64,000 bases of DNA, from positions 1,116,001 to 1,180,000 of the forward strand of contig NZ_RCWY01000002.1 of the NCBI RefSeq assembly GCF_003688625.1, written 5' to 3'. The DNA comes from Sphingomonas sp. PP-CE-3A-406 (GTDB lineage Bacteria; Pseudomonadota; Alphaproteobacteria; Sphingomonadales; Sphingomonadaceae). Below, in pieces: positions 27,210 to 35,569 of this stretch. Below the pieces are notes generated by a model. The model had not been told where the DNA came from. It did no database searches and saw nothing but the letters and a program-made list of their open reading frames with translations. The first letter of the stretch is position 1; the number at the start of each line of letters is the position of its first letter. A program made the translations under genes and the position numbers.

Positions 27210-27545
27210 ATGGAAAACACAGCGCCGTCGCTCGACCTGTTCACCCGCCTCGAGATCGCCCTCAAGGAACGCAATGAAGCCGCAAACGCCTTCAATATGT
27301 TCAAGCAGGATGCCGTGATGGCACATGCGCCGGCACCCGGCGAGGACCTGACCATCACCAGCGACGACGCGGCGGATGCAGCGGCCGGAGAAGTCGACGA
27401 ATTCAACGCCGAAGTCAGGGGCTTGTTGAATGATGCATCGGACGCGGATCTGACCAACGCCTACGAGCAGTCGGGCGGCGAGGTGGGCCACCCGGTAGCT
27501 GAAGCGCTGCTCGGCGAGATCAAGCGTCGCGGTCTCGGAATCTGA
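27210..27545 (+). CDS. Small acidic protein, unknown function
   Basis: 111 residues, helical and acidic (DAADAAAGEVDEFNAEVRGL), with no signal peptide or membrane segment. It ends 3 bases before the SRAP gene, so the two are probably cotranscribed. No family recognised. Confidence 0.6.
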   Translation: MENTAPSLDLFTRLEIALKERNEAANAFNMFKQDAVMAHAPAPGEDLTITSDDAADAAAGEVDEFNAEVRGLLNDASDADLTNAYEQSGGEVGHPVAEALLGEIKRRGLGI

Positions 27546-27548
27546 TCG

Positions 27549-28199
27549 ATGTGCAACCGAGCCAGGTTCGACGGCGAGCCAGAGACGATCACCGAACGGT
27601 TTGGTGCGGAGTGGCTCGCTCATAAGCCAATGGACAACCGGTTCGACCCGAAGGAGCTACGTCCGTTCGGTCGGGCATATGTCGTGCGGAACGAAGGCGA
27701 CCGCCGCGGGCTCGACGTGATGGAATGGGACGTTTTGGCGGGGCAGGCCAAGCAGGCCGGTCGGAAGGTTGCACAGACGAACGTCCGCACTCTCCATCTG
27801 CCGCAATGGCGCTCGCTCGTCAGCAATCGGGCTAACCGCTGCCTGATCCCGCTGACGGAGTTCTGCGAGTGGGCACGGGAGCCTACCGACCTCGGCGACG
27901 GCAAGAAGCCGATCAAGGGGGAGATGTGGTTTGCCGTTACCGACCAACCCGTATTCGCGATCGCAGGTTTCTGGCAGCAGGTCGGCGATCAGCGCTACTT
28001 CGCGATGGTCACTTGCGACGCAAACGAACTGGTGGCTCCGATTCACCCGAAGGCAATGATCACGATCCTCCGGCCGGACGATCAAGAGCGCTGGCTGACT
28101 GCCAGCTATGACGATGTCCTGTCATTGCAGCGACCATACCCAGCAGACCGGATGACGGTGCGGGGGCCGGTGTTTCCGACGCGGGGGCTACACCGTTAA
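27549..28199 (+). CDS. SRAP-domain protein (YedK/HMCES family)
   Basis: 216 residues. Starts MCNRARF; Cys2 becomes the N-terminal catalytic residue that bonds to abasic sites in single-stranded DNA. RCLIPLTEFCEW supplies the conserved glutamate, and APIHPKAM the histidine loop. Such proteins shield abasic sites during replication and are often SOS-associated, which fits the umuDC operon about 1 kb away. Lies 3 bp after a small acidic-protein gene. Confidence 0.9.
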   Translation: MCNRARFDGEPETITERFGAEWLAHKPMDNRFDPKELRPFGRAYVVRNEGDRRGLDVMEWDVLAGQAKQAGRKVAQTNVRTLHLPQWRSLVSNRANRCLIPLTEFCEWAREPTDLGDGKKPIKGEMWFAVTDQPVFAIAGFWQQVGDQRYFAMVTCDANELVAPIHPKAMITILRPDDQERWLTASYDDVLSLQRPYPADRMTVRGPVFPTRGLHR

Positions 28200-28280
28200 A
28201 CCTTTGCCACTTCATGATGCCAGCAGCACCGGCGAACAGCTCCGATGCCGTGCCGCTTAGTCTGCCTGATCTTGTAGGGG

Positions 28281-29033
28281 TCAGCGTTCGTTCGCGGCAG
28301 GGGGCGCGGCCAGCGGAGTTGCTTCTGCGTGCGGATCCGATGTTGCTGGGATCATACCATGCAGCCTCGGATCAAGACTTGCAGCCGCTTTTATCGAAGG
28401 ATTTTCGATCTCGCTAATGACGGTTGCCGCGGCGCCCATAGCACCCGCCTTAATCAGCAAACCTGCGTATTCTTCGCGAAAATTATCAACGGCAGTTGGC
28501 GAATTTTCTGGCTGGTACGCTGAAGATGTTAAAACTGCGAATAGCCTTCGCCGCGAGGTATCGTCCTTCTCAGATGCAAGTCCTGCGTCCCATTGTGTGA
28601 ATATGTTAGTTGGAATTCCATTTAGGGCGGCGCTCCTACCATTAATCAGCGACTCTACCGTATCCAGAGCTAAATCGTTGCGATGGTCATGCAACTCAAG
28701 CTGGAGCTTCAACCTCCATAACTTATCGCTAGATCGTGAAAATTTAGTGCCAGCGACGGCGTATTTATACGCAAGAACATAATCTCCTGTTTCGCCAGCA
28801 CAGTTCGCCGCTGTTTCCAAGGTCGCGTTGTGCACGTCTTCTGGAATGGCGTTGTTCTGTCGGAGTTCCTCAGCAATTAAAGGGAGCGCGGTGCGGCAAT
28901 CACCCGCTGCGGCTGCTTCTCCGGCCCTTAATAGCCTCTTTGGAAAATCTTCTAAGGCTGTTTCTTGAGCTGGTGATGCTGTGGGGCACACCGCCAAAGC
29001 GAGGGCAATTGCGAGACAATTGAGGACGAGCAT
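28281..29033 (-). CDS. Secreted helical-repeat protein, unknown function
   Basis: 250 residues. Signal peptide MLVLNCLAIALALAVCPTA, cleavage near SPAQE. The rest is helical with TPR-like spacing (RLLRAGEAAAAGDCRTALPL; DYVLAYKYAVAG; KLWRLKLQLELHDH), suggesting a periplasmic scaffold. AT content is higher than for neighbours. No named family recognised. Confidence 0.55.
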   Translation of the reverse strand: MLVLNCLAIALALAVCPTASPAQETALEDFPKRLLRAGEAAAAGDCRTALPLIAEELRQNNAIPEDVHNATLETAANCAGETGDYVLAYKYAVAGTKFSRSSDKLWRLKLQLELHDHRNDLALDTVESLINGRSAALNGIPTNIFTQWDAGLASEKDDTSRRRLFAVLTSSAYQPENSPTAVDNFREEYAGLLIKAGAMGAAATVISEIENPSIKAAASLDPRLHGMIPATSDPHAEATPLAAPPAANER

Positions 29034-29175
29034 TGAGTCTCCGACGCCGCTAACGGCTGGTCTCCTAAATGACGCGTGTTTGAGCGAATCTGGGAATTCG
29101 TCAACTGAAGAGCGTGCAGCAAGGCGCCGCCCGTAGATGCACTTTGGTCGAGCCCTCCTGGCGGACGGTATTGCC

Positions 29176-30444
29176 CTAAGCCCGAACCGTCGGCACCTCC
29201 GCGATGTCGGTCGTCCATGCCGGTGACCGCATCTCCGATCGCATCTTCCACTCGCGCTTGAACCCCTGCGAGGCCGTCACCGCGGTCCATGTGCCGAACT
29301 TGCCGTTGATCGCGTCAAGCGCCCCCATCAGTCGGTCGCGCTTAGCTGTATCCTGTTCGAATAGCGTGCGCGGCCGCTCGTCCTCGGGAAGCAGATCGTC
29401 GAGCATGATGCCGGCCTTGGTGTAGGCGTAGCCATCACGCCACGCCTTCTCCGCGCCGCGTCTGGCCGCCGCGATCAGCTCGAGGCTGTCGTTCGTCATC
29501 GGATGCAGCGTCGTCATGCGCGATGCGCCGTACTGAGGTCGGTCGGGCTTGTGCTTGTTGGTATGGAAGAACGTGGTCAAACGGGCGCCGACCAACCCGT
29601 GCGACCGCAGCTTTTCGCCGGCTCGCAGTGCATATTGCGATAAGGCGCCCATCATCTTTTCGAAGTCGCAGATTGGCGTGCCGAACGACCGGGTGACGGC
29701 CATGCCCTTGCGCCGGGGTTCGACAGCCTCGACCGCATTGGACGGGACGCCGCGCAACTCGGCCACCAGCCGCTCGAGCACGACTGTCCCGACTGCACGC
29801 GCCTGCTTCATGGGCATGTCTCGCAGCGCGCCGGCGGTATGGATTCCTAAGTCGGTCAGTTTGCGTGCAGTGGCACCGCCTACGCCCCACACATCCGCGA
29901 CCGCGAAGGCGTGCATCACATCGCGCCGCACGTCATCGTCACGAAGATCGGCCACGCCTGCGAACTGCGGGTCCTTCTTGGCCGCGGCATTCGCCAGCTT
30001 CGCCAGCGTCTTGGTTTCCGCGATGCCGACGCACGTGGGGATCGTCGTCCACTGCTGGACCTGAGCGCGCATTGCATTGGCGTGCGTTACAAGATCGCGC
30101 CCCTCAAATCCGGCTAGATCCAGAAACGTCTCGTCGATCGAGTAGATCTCGAAGTCGCTGGCGAAGGGCTCGCAGGCGGCGATCACCCGGCGCTGCATAT
30201 CACCGTAGAGTGCGTAGTTTGATGACCGGACCTGAATGCCGTGTTGGCGCACCTTGTCGCGCAGGTGGTGGATCGGATCGCCCATCTTGATGCCCAGCGC
30301 TTTCGCCTCGGCCGAGCGCGCAATGGCGCACCCGTCGTTGTTCGAAAGCACGATGACGGGCACGCCCACCAGGCTGGCGTCGAAGGCCCGCTCGCAGGAC
30401 ACGTAGTAGTTGTTGCAGTCGATCAGGGCGATCGGCGTGCTCAT
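29176..30444 (-). CDS. umuC: Y-family DNA polymerase V catalytic subunit UmuC
   Basis: 422 residues, the usual UmuC length. Polymerase carboxylates are in [16 protein letters not shown] and SIDETFLDL. The fingers motif is [13 protein letters not shown]. The thumb/helix-hairpin is [16 protein letters not shown], and the little finger ends with the UmuC-type C-terminal region. It performs mutagenic translesion synthesis with UmuD'. The start overlaps umuD by 4 bp (ATGA). The operon begins behind a LexA box at 31199. Confidence 0.95.
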   Translation of the reverse strand: MSTPIALIDCNNYYVSCERAFDASLVGVPVIVLSNNDGCAIARSAEAKALGIKMGDPIHHLRDKVRQHGIQVRSSNYALYGDMQRRVIAACEPFASDFEIYSIDETFLDLAGFEGRDLVTHANAMRAQVQQWTTIPTCVGIAETKTLAKLANAAAKKDPQFAGVADLRDDDVRRDVMHAFAVADVWGVGGATARKLTDLGIHTAGALRDMPMKQARAVGTVVLERLVAELRGVPSNAVEAVEPRRKGMAVTRSFGTPICDFEKMMGALSQYALRAGEKLRSHGLVGARLTTFFHTNKHKPDRPQYGASRMTTLHPMTNDSLELIAAARRGAEKAWRDGYAYTKAGIMLDDLLPEDERPRTLFEQDTAKRDRLMGALDAINGKFGTWTAVTASQGFKREWKMRSEMRSPAWTTDIAEVPTVRA

Positions 30445-30917
30445 GTCATCTTACGCGCCACGCCGACGACTGTGCCCCAGATCTCGACATGCTCATCGAC
30501 TAGGATGTCCGCGAACCCTTCGGCCTCGGGCACAAGCCAATGCCTGCCATCGACATAGCGCAACCGTTTCAACGTCCGGTCGCCGTGCACCAGCGCCACC
30601 ACGATCGAACCGGCTTTCGGCTTTTTGGCGCGGTTCACGACGATCATATCACCATCGTTGATCCCGGCGCCCGACATCGATCGGCCATCGACGCGCATGA
30701 TGTAACTCGCGGCTGGATGCTCGACGAGCCACGCGCCCAAGTCGATAGGTTCCTGCATGTCGTCCTGCGCAGGCGACGGAAACCCAGCCTGGGTGTGGAC
30801 GAGAAAAAACGGCACCTCGCACGGCACCAGTTTGAACGGGACGTCGTGAAGTCGTAGCGCATCGTCACGACGGTTCAGCGGGACGACGACCGGGCGGCCC
30901 AGGTGGGTTGCGGGCAT
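30441..30917 (-). CDS. umuD: UmuD-like S24 peptidase
   Basis: 158 residues. Self-cleavage site Ala44-Gly45 in [13 protein letters not shown]. Catalytic Ser80 in [11 protein letters not shown] and Lys117 in [10 protein letters not shown]. RecA-stimulated cleavage gives UmuD', the polymerase V partner. The N-terminal arm (about 44 residues) is longer than in the E. coli protein (24 residues). An alternative start further in cannot be excluded, but ATG 30917 sits 3 bp after the preceding small ORF. Confidence 0.93.
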   Translation of the reverse strand: MPATHLGRPVVVPLNRRDDALRLHDVPFKLVPCEVPFFLVHTQAGFPSPAQDDMQEPIDLGAWLVEHPAASYIMRVDGRSMSGAGINDGDMIVVNRAKKPKAGSIVVALVHGDRTLKRLRYVDGRHWLVPEAEGFADILVDEHVEIWGTVVGVARKMT

Positions 30918-30920
30918 GGC

Positions 30921-31124
30921 CTATAGGATCGCGGCGAACAGGAGCTGGTCGTGCTGAGCAGCCAGGTCGGACCGTGCATCCTGAGCGACGCCGACCGCTT
31001 GCCGATACTCGACGGTCCCGAACCGTTCTGCTTCGTCGAAGCTGAACGGCGCCGGATACGCAGGCGGGTAGACGTTGTCGTATATCACGCGGGCAGCCGC
31101 TCTCAGCTGCAAATCGTGCTGCAT
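30921..31124 (-). CDS. Small protein leading the umuDC operon
   Basis: 67 residues starting MQHDLQLRAAARVIYDNVYP, soluble and helical, with no family recognised. It lies between the LexA box (75 bp upstream) and umuD (3 bp downstream), so it should be induced with the SOS response. This position makes it a candidate accessory factor of the polymerase, which is inference only. Confidence 0.6.
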   Translation of the reverse strand: MQHDLQLRAAARVIYDNVYPPAYPAPFSFDEAERFGTVEYRQAVGVAQDARSDLAAQHDQLLFAAIL

Positions 31125-31198
31125 TTCGTTGCTCCATCAATGTCGAATCGCCGTCGGGCGGGGTGCTCTAGCTAGGCGTGATCTGGATCGATTCGCAA

Positions 31199-31213
31199 GA
31201 ACATTGCAAGAAC
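31199..31213. promoter_or_regulatory. LexA box
   Basis: GAAC-ATTGCAA-GAAC (reverse: GTTC-N7-GTTC) is an exact match to the direct-repeat SOS operator of alphaproteobacteria. It sits in the divergent gap between the small ORF-umuD-umuC operon and the YozE-like gene, so it may control both directions. Confidence 0.85.
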
Positions 31214-31256
31214 ATCAATCTGATGCGATTGGCGAACCAACGATTCGAGGGACGCG

Positions 31257-31496
31257 ATGATGACCGAGCACAACGACGACCAACACGAGTCAAAACCGGC
31301 GTTCGGTCATTGGCTTGTCACTCAGAAGGACCGAGGCGACCTTGTCGGTCAGCTGGCGGTGGGCGCCATTGCTGATCGACGCTTCCCCCGCAACGGGGAT
31401 CCAGAAGCCGTGCGGAAGCATCTCAGCGCCATGCAGGCCGAGGGCGACATGTTCGCCGCAGTCGACGATGCCGAGTCCGACTGGTTGTCCGCGTGA
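31257..31496 (+). CDS. YozE SAM-like fold protein
   Basis: 79 residues. FGHWLVTQKDRGDLVGQLAV, then AIADRRFPRNGD, follows the YozE_SAM_like pattern (short helical domain, function unknown). AGGG lies 6 bases before the first of two ATGs. It diverges from the SOS operon across the LexA box, so damage induction is possible. It overlaps the next gene by 1 bp (TGATG). Confidence 0.75.
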   Translation: MMTEHNDDQHESKPAFGHWLVTQKDRGDLVGQLAVGAIADRRFPRNGDPEAVRKHLSAMQAEGDMFAAVDDAESDWLSA

Positions 31497-31678
31497 TGCG
31501 GGACGCTTGGGAGCAGGCGTTCGCGCTGATGGCAGACCATGGGCAGTGTGGAGCGTGCCAGCTCGTGGCTGCGGGTATGCAGAAGACGCCGTCAGATCAA
31601 CCGGAGCAGTTCCGGCAGTGGGATGTCTTAGCCGACTGTCTGAACGCCGTGGCCGACGCCAGCCGGACTAAGCACTGA
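31496..31678 (+). CDS. Small protein, unknown function
   Basis: 60 residues starting MRDAWEQAFALMADHGQCGA. One CxxC pair (CGAC) could bind metal. Coupled to the YozE-like gene by TGATG and followed 16 bp later by the thermonuclease gene. A GTG directly before the ATG (31493) is the alternative start. No family recognised. Confidence 0.55.
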   Translation: MRDAWEQAFALMADHGQCGACQLVAAGMQKTPSDQPEQFRQWDVLADCLNAVADASRTKH

Positions 31679-31694
31679 TGCGGCGGGTGGCTCG

Positions 31695-32090
31695 GTGATC
31701 GCGCTCGTACCAGCGACGACGTTCTCCTGCACGGTCACACGCGTGCACGACGGCGACGGGCCGCTGTGGTGCTCGAACGGCATTAAGGTCCGGATCGCCG
31801 GTGTCCAAGCGCCCGACTTCGAAAGCGCGTCACCCTGCCGCGCCACGGACCCCCGCCGGGTAAATTATCGTTGCGACAACGTCGCCGCGAAGCGCAGCCA
31901 ACAAATCGTCGAGCGCATTGTCCTGCGCAAGACGCTGCAATGTGAAGCGACCGGCAAGAGCTACAGTCGCGTCGTCGCTCGGTGCACACTACCTGACGGC
32001 CGGTCGCTGTCGTGCGCCGCAATCGCCTCGGGTGCGGCCGTACGGTGGGATCGGTATTGGGAGCAGTATCGCATGGGTGAGTGCCGCTAA
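31695..32090 (+). CDS. Thermonuclease (SNase-like) family protein
   Basis: 131 residues, GTG start. The OB-fold pattern VTRVHDGDGPLWCSNGIKVR, then IAGVQAPDFE, matches the SNase core (HDGDT in active enzymes; here HDGDG). Later RVVARC corresponds to the basic active-site strand. The first ~12 residues are weakly hydrophobic and may not form a true signal peptide. Five cysteines are present. Whether it cuts DNA is uncertain given the changed HDGDT and the lack of a clear ERD motif. Confidence 0.78.
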   Translation: MIALVPATTFSCTVTRVHDGDGPLWCSNGIKVRIAGVQAPDFESASPCRATDPRRVNYRCDNVAAKRSQQIVERIVLRKTLQCEATGKSYSRVVARCTLPDGRSLSCAAIASGAAVRWDRYWEQYRMGECR

Positions 32091-32125
32091 CTTCCGCTGA
32101 CCGTCATAGCGCGGTATCGGTCGGC

Positions 32126-32710
32126 ATGGCCCGTGCGCAAAAGTTGAAAGTGTATCGGACGGCTGCGGGCTTTAACGACGCCTACGTCGCCGCGCCCAGT
32201 CAGAAGGCGGCCCTGGCGGCATGGGGAAGTGACAAGGACTTCTTCGCGCGCGGCATAGCGGAGATCGTCACAAACCCGGCATTGACTGCCGAACCCTTGG
32301 CGTCGCCGGGCGTGGTCATAAAGCACTCCCGCGGCACGACGGCCGAACAGATCAAGGATATGCCCGATCCTGAGTCGCGGTCGCCGCGGGAAGACCGATC
32401 GGACAGCGCCGTTGCGCCTGGACAGTTGGGCAAATCAAAGCCGGCCGCGCGCGTAAAGCCTGCCCCTAAACCAAAGCCGAGCAGCGCCAAACTCGAGGCG
32501 GCGGAGTCCCAGCTGGAAACGGTGAGCATAGATTACGATGCCAGAATGAAGGCCTTGGCGGATCGGGAGGCGGAACTAGACCGCGAGCGGCGGGAACTGG
32601 AAAAACAAAAATCGGACGAGATTGGGGAGGCTGAAACTGCTGTCGAGGACGAGCGCCGAGCGTATGACACTGCTCTCCGCCAATGGCGAAAGTCCAAAAC
32701 CGAAGGATAG
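32126..32710 (+). CDS. Basic coiled-coil protein, unknown function
   Basis: 194 residues. The N-terminal ~60 residues (LKVYRTAAGFNDAYVAAPSQ, then KAALAAWGSDKDFFARGIAE) form a small module often met in sphingomonad accessory regions. A Lys/Pro/Ala-rich linker and a strongly charged coiled coil follow (about 130-190, DREAELDRERRELEKQK). No membrane segment, so not a true TolA. ATG 32126 is preferred because the conserved module starts there. Confidence 0.6.
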   Translation: MARAQKLKVYRTAAGFNDAYVAAPSQKAALAAWGSDKDFFARGIAEIVTNPALTAEPLASPGVVIKHSRGTTAEQIKDMPDPESRSPREDRSDSAVAPGQLGKSKPAARVKPAPKPKPSSAKLEAAESQLETVSIDYDARMKALADREAELDRERRELEKQKSDEIGEAETAVEDERRAYDTALRQWRKSKTEG

Positions 32711-32734
32711 GCTATCGACTATCGGTCCTGGGTT

Positions 32735-32759
32735 CGGGGCGGCCGGCACGACCGCCCCG
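32735..32759. terminator. GC-rich hairpin between convergent genes
   Basis: CGGGGCGG (32735-32742) pairs with CCGCCCCG (32752-32759) over a 9-base loop in the 54-bp gap between converging genes. A short T-rich run follows on the + strand only, so it may end transcription mainly rightward. Confidence 0.5.
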
Positions 32760-32764
32760 GCACA

Positions 32765-32998
32765 TTATTTATGCCGCCCATATCGATTCGACGTTCGAAC
32801 ATTCCGATAGGATCCGCCGCGATGGCTCGATCCGCTATAGCTGCCCGAGTAACTGCCGCCGTGGCTACTCGTGTGATGCCCGCCGCCATACGAAACACGT
32901 GGGGTGTATGAACGCGACGAGTACCGCCGGCTGGCCGAGGCGGGTGCCGCGATCACTGCCAACCCTGCGAGAACCGCCGCCGCGATACTGAAGCGCAT
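32765..32998 (-). CDS. Small secreted Ser/Gly/Tyr/His-rich protein
   Basis: 77 residues. A signal peptide (MRFSIAAAVLAGLAVIAAPA, cleavage ASA-S) is followed by a low-complexity basic tail (SYGGGHHTSSHGGSYSGSYS...), probably disordered and extracellular or periplasmic. Its ATG overlaps the stop of the upstream secreted-protein gene by 1 bp (TGATG), so both are made together. Confidence 0.65.
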   Translation of the reverse strand: MRFSIAAAVLAGLAVIAAPASASRRYSSRSYTPRVSYGGGHHTSSHGGSYSGSYSGSSHRGGSYRNVRTSNRYGRHK

Positions 32999-33189
32999 CA
33001 CGCTGGTTTCGCGCCGGCGGCACCGCATTTCGCGAACTTGCCCTTGGCATCCTTACAGCGCACGGGCTTTTTCGGGGTGACCGTCGCGCATTTGATGAAC
33101 TTGCCCTTTGCGTCCCGGCATGGCGCCGCGGCGACTGGCGAAGCCGCGAGCGTCATGACGGCGAATGCGGCTAGTGCGATCTTCAGCAT
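32998..33189 (-). CDS. Small secreted protein with a duplicated CKDAKGKF motif
   Basis: 63 residues. Signal peptide MLKIALAAFAVMTLAASPVA. The mature part holds two near-identical blocks, CRDAKGKFIKC and CKDAKGKFAKC, a short cysteine-bracketed repeat. AGGAG lies 6 bases before ATG 33189, favoured over ATG 33195. First gene of a two-gene operon for secreted proteins. Function unknown. Confidence 0.65.
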   Translation of the reverse strand: MLKIALAAFAVMTLAASPVAAAPCRDAKGKFIKCATVTPKKPVRCKDAKGKFAKCGAAGAKPA

Positions 33190-33231
33190 ATGCATCTCCT
33201 GGCGAGTCGTTCGCTCGGCAAACTATGCTAA

Positions 33232-33618
33232 TTGCGACGATACGCAACACCGGCAGCGGAGTACCTGGATGCGAAGCGGTATACCTACGACATGGGCGAT
33301 GACTGGCGGCACACCGTAGTCGTCGAGGCAGTCGAACTGGATGAGCACGAAATCAAATATCCCTGCTTCGTTACCGGAGAGCGACGATGCCCACCCGAGG
33401 ATATCGGCGGCCTCCCCGGCTTTGAGCGCTTCCTCTAGGCCCTGGGCGACGTGGCCCACGAGGAACATCAACAGCTATGCGAATGGTACGGCGGGCCCTT
33501 CGACCCGCTCAACATCGATGAACTCGCCTTGAAGAGTGCAGTCGCAGCGATTGCGATCCGCCGACATGCCGGCAAGGTCGCCTACAAAAAGAGCCGCAAC
33601 CGGCACCGACGCAGTTGA
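33232..33618 (+). pseudogene. pRiA4b ORF-3-like gene, N-truncated with an in-frame amber stop
   Basis: The frame reads KRYTYDMGDDWRHTVVVEAV, then PPEDIGGLPGFERFL, a TAG at 33436, and continues ALGDVAHEEHQQLCEWYGGP, then FDPLNIDELAL, to a stop at 33618. This is the conserved C-terminal two thirds of the plasmid pRiA4b ORF-3 / IS1096 passenger family. The N-terminus is missing and a single base change (probably GAG to TAG) breaks the frame. Non-functional unless the stop is read through. Confidence 0.8.
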
Positions 33619-33885
33619 TAGATCGAGATCCTGGCGCGGGAGGCCCACAAGCGGACACTCACGAGACATTTCCTCTATCCCCATTTCTGCCGTTCGTTCA
33701 GCTCCCAGCCTGCACGACATATCCCCGATTTGCTACCTCGAAGAGCCTTTGTACGCGCAAGCCATGCCGCCCAATGGTCATGCCTTAGTGGGACGAACTC
33801 GATCTCTCAGCGGAACGGAAAACGATCAGAACGATTTAGTACCCGGCACGGAGTTCGGCTGGTCGGCACGCTCCACGGAGGCGTG

Positions 33886-34986
33886 ATGAAGCAGCGGGAC
33901 GATTGGCATCTGACGGAAGCGCTTGATTACGAGCACGGACGAGCGGACCCTTTTGCCGCGGCTGTTCGGGCTACCCGAATGCCTATGGTGATTACGGACC
34001 CCGCGCAGATCGATAACCCGATCGTCTTCTGCAACGAAGCCTTTCAAATGTTGTCGGGCTATGACCGAAGTGAAATCATCGGCCGTAACTGCCGCTTCCT
34101 GCAGGGTCCCGACACCGACCGAGAGCAGGTGGCTAAGGTCCGTCAGGCAATCGACGACCAGACCGACATTGCCGTGGACCTCCTAAACTATCGAAAGGAT
34201 GGATCTGCGTTCTGGAACGCGCTGTATCTGAGTCCTGTGCGCAATGACGCCGGTAAGGTTGTATTCTTCTTCGCCTCTCAGCTTGATGTTACTGACCGCG
34301 TCAAAGCGCAGACTATTATTTCAAAGCAAAAGTTGTTGGTCGAACAGGAGGTCGAGGCGCGCACGTCAGACTTGGAGGCCGCGTTAGATGCAAAAACTCT
34401 GCTGCTTCACGAAGTCGACCATCGCGTAAAGAACAACCTTACGATGATCGGTTCACTTCTGCGTTTGCAGGCGCGTAGCATATCAGACCCGGCCGTTTCA
34501 TCAAAACTTGAAACCATGCTCGAACGGGTTGATGCGCTGGCGACAGTGCATCGCCGCCTTTATCAGTCGGACGACGTCACCCGGTTCGATGTCGGGGCGT
34601 TTACCGAAAATCTGATCAGCGACGTCGTTGGTGCCAGCCGACGCGACAACATCAAGCTGGTTTCGAACATTTCGCAAATAGAGGTGCCGTCCAGTAAGGC
34701 GACATCGCTTGGGTTGATCCTCAACGAGATAGCGACCAACGCCATCAAGCATGCATTTGCCGACGGGCGCGCCGGTACGATTTCCGTCCGCACCGCCCTA
34801 GAAGGCAATAATGCCCTGATCGAAATTACCGATGATGGGCATGGACTAGCCAGCAATGACGTTCAGCCGGACGGCATTGGCAAAATGCTTATCTCCCGCC
34901 TCGCCAAGCAAGTCAGGGCCGACGTTGTGTGGTCCGACGCCGCCCCCGGTGTTCGTGTATCTCTCTCATTCCCGGTGGACGATTAA
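33886..34986 (+). CDS. LOV-domain blue-light sensor histidine kinase (HisKA_2)
   Basis: 366 residues. LOV domain about residues 25-135, with adduct-forming Cys69 in GRNCRFLQG, flavin contacts in LLNYRKDGSAFWN and the Gln in FFFASQLDVT. A signalling coiled coil (about 140-172) leads to HisKA_2 with His179 in HEVDHRVKNNL. The HATPase has LNEIATNAIKHAF and DDGHGL. It should bind FMN and change kinase activity in blue light. GGAGG before ATG 33886 sets the start. Stop overlaps the response regulator ATG by 1 base (TAATG). Confidence 0.93.
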   Translation: MKQRDDWHLTEALDYEHGRADPFAAAVRATRMPMVITDPAQIDNPIVFCNEAFQMLSGYDRSEIIGRNCRFLQGPDTDREQVAKVRQAIDDQTDIAVDLLNYRKDGSAFWNALYLSPVRNDAGKVVFFFASQLDVTDRVKAQTIISKQKLLVEQEVEARTSDLEAALDAKTLLLHEVDHRVKNNLTMIGSLLRLQARSISDPAVSSKLETMLERVDALATVHRRLYQSDDVTRFDVGAFTENLISDVVGASRRDNIKLVSNISQIEVPSSKATSLGLILNEIATNAIKHAFADGRAGTISVRTALEGNNALIEITDDGHGLASNDVQPDGIGKMLISRLAKQVRADVVWSDAAPGVRVSLSFPVDD

Positions 34987-35450
34987 TGAATATACGCGCC
35001 CAACCGCCGTTGAATGTGCTGATCGTCGAGGACGAAGCTCTCTTGGCGATGGATATTGAAGCGATGATCGAAGACGCAGGTCACCGTGTCGTCGGCGAGG
35101 CCGCGTCTCTCTACGAAGTTGAAGACCTGGCAGGCGATCTCCATCCGGACCTGGCTTTTGTCGACATACAGCTTGCGAAAGGCACCAGCGGCCTGGATGT
35201 CTGTGCACTGATCCGGAAGCGATGGGCGGACGCGATAGTCGTCTTCGTCACTGCAAACCCACTTAAGATCCCAGCCGACTTTGCCGGTGGCCATGGCGTC
35301 ATACCCAAGCCCTTCTCCCGGAATGGTCTGATGTCCGCAATGCGCTACATCGAAGAGGGTGTCTGCGATCCACCGCCCGTATCCCCGCAGCCAGCGAGCT
35401 TCATTGCGGCGCCCGCGTTTGCCGCAGAGTGGTCCCAGACCAGTCCCTGA
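34986..35450 (+). CDS. Response regulator paired with LOV kinase 1
   Basis: 154 residues. Receiver with acidic pair in LIVEDEALLAMDIE, phosphorylation Asp in LAFVDIQLAKG, switch region VFVTANP and lysine in VIPKPFSR. No DNA-binding domain; a Pro/Ala-rich C-terminal tail of about 30 residues follows. Single-domain regulators of this kind often relay to, or drain phosphate from, PhyR-type general stress signalling; a link here is inference. Translationally coupled to the kinase. Confidence 0.9.
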   Translation: MNIRAQPPLNVLIVEDEALLAMDIEAMIEDAGHRVVGEAASLYEVEDLAGDLHPDLAFVDIQLAKGTSGLDVCALIRKRWADAIVVFVTANPLKIPADFAGGHGVIPKPFSRNGLMSAMRYIEEGVCDPPPVSPQPASFIAAPAFAAEWSQTSP

Positions 35451-35569
35451 TTTCCGGGTGATAACCGACAATCGCGTGGCCTCACGAGGTGGGACGACAG
35501 ATGACAGAAGTTCTGCAAAATTCCGATTACGTTGATCCATCAACATCTTACCGCTAAGACGTTCCTGCT

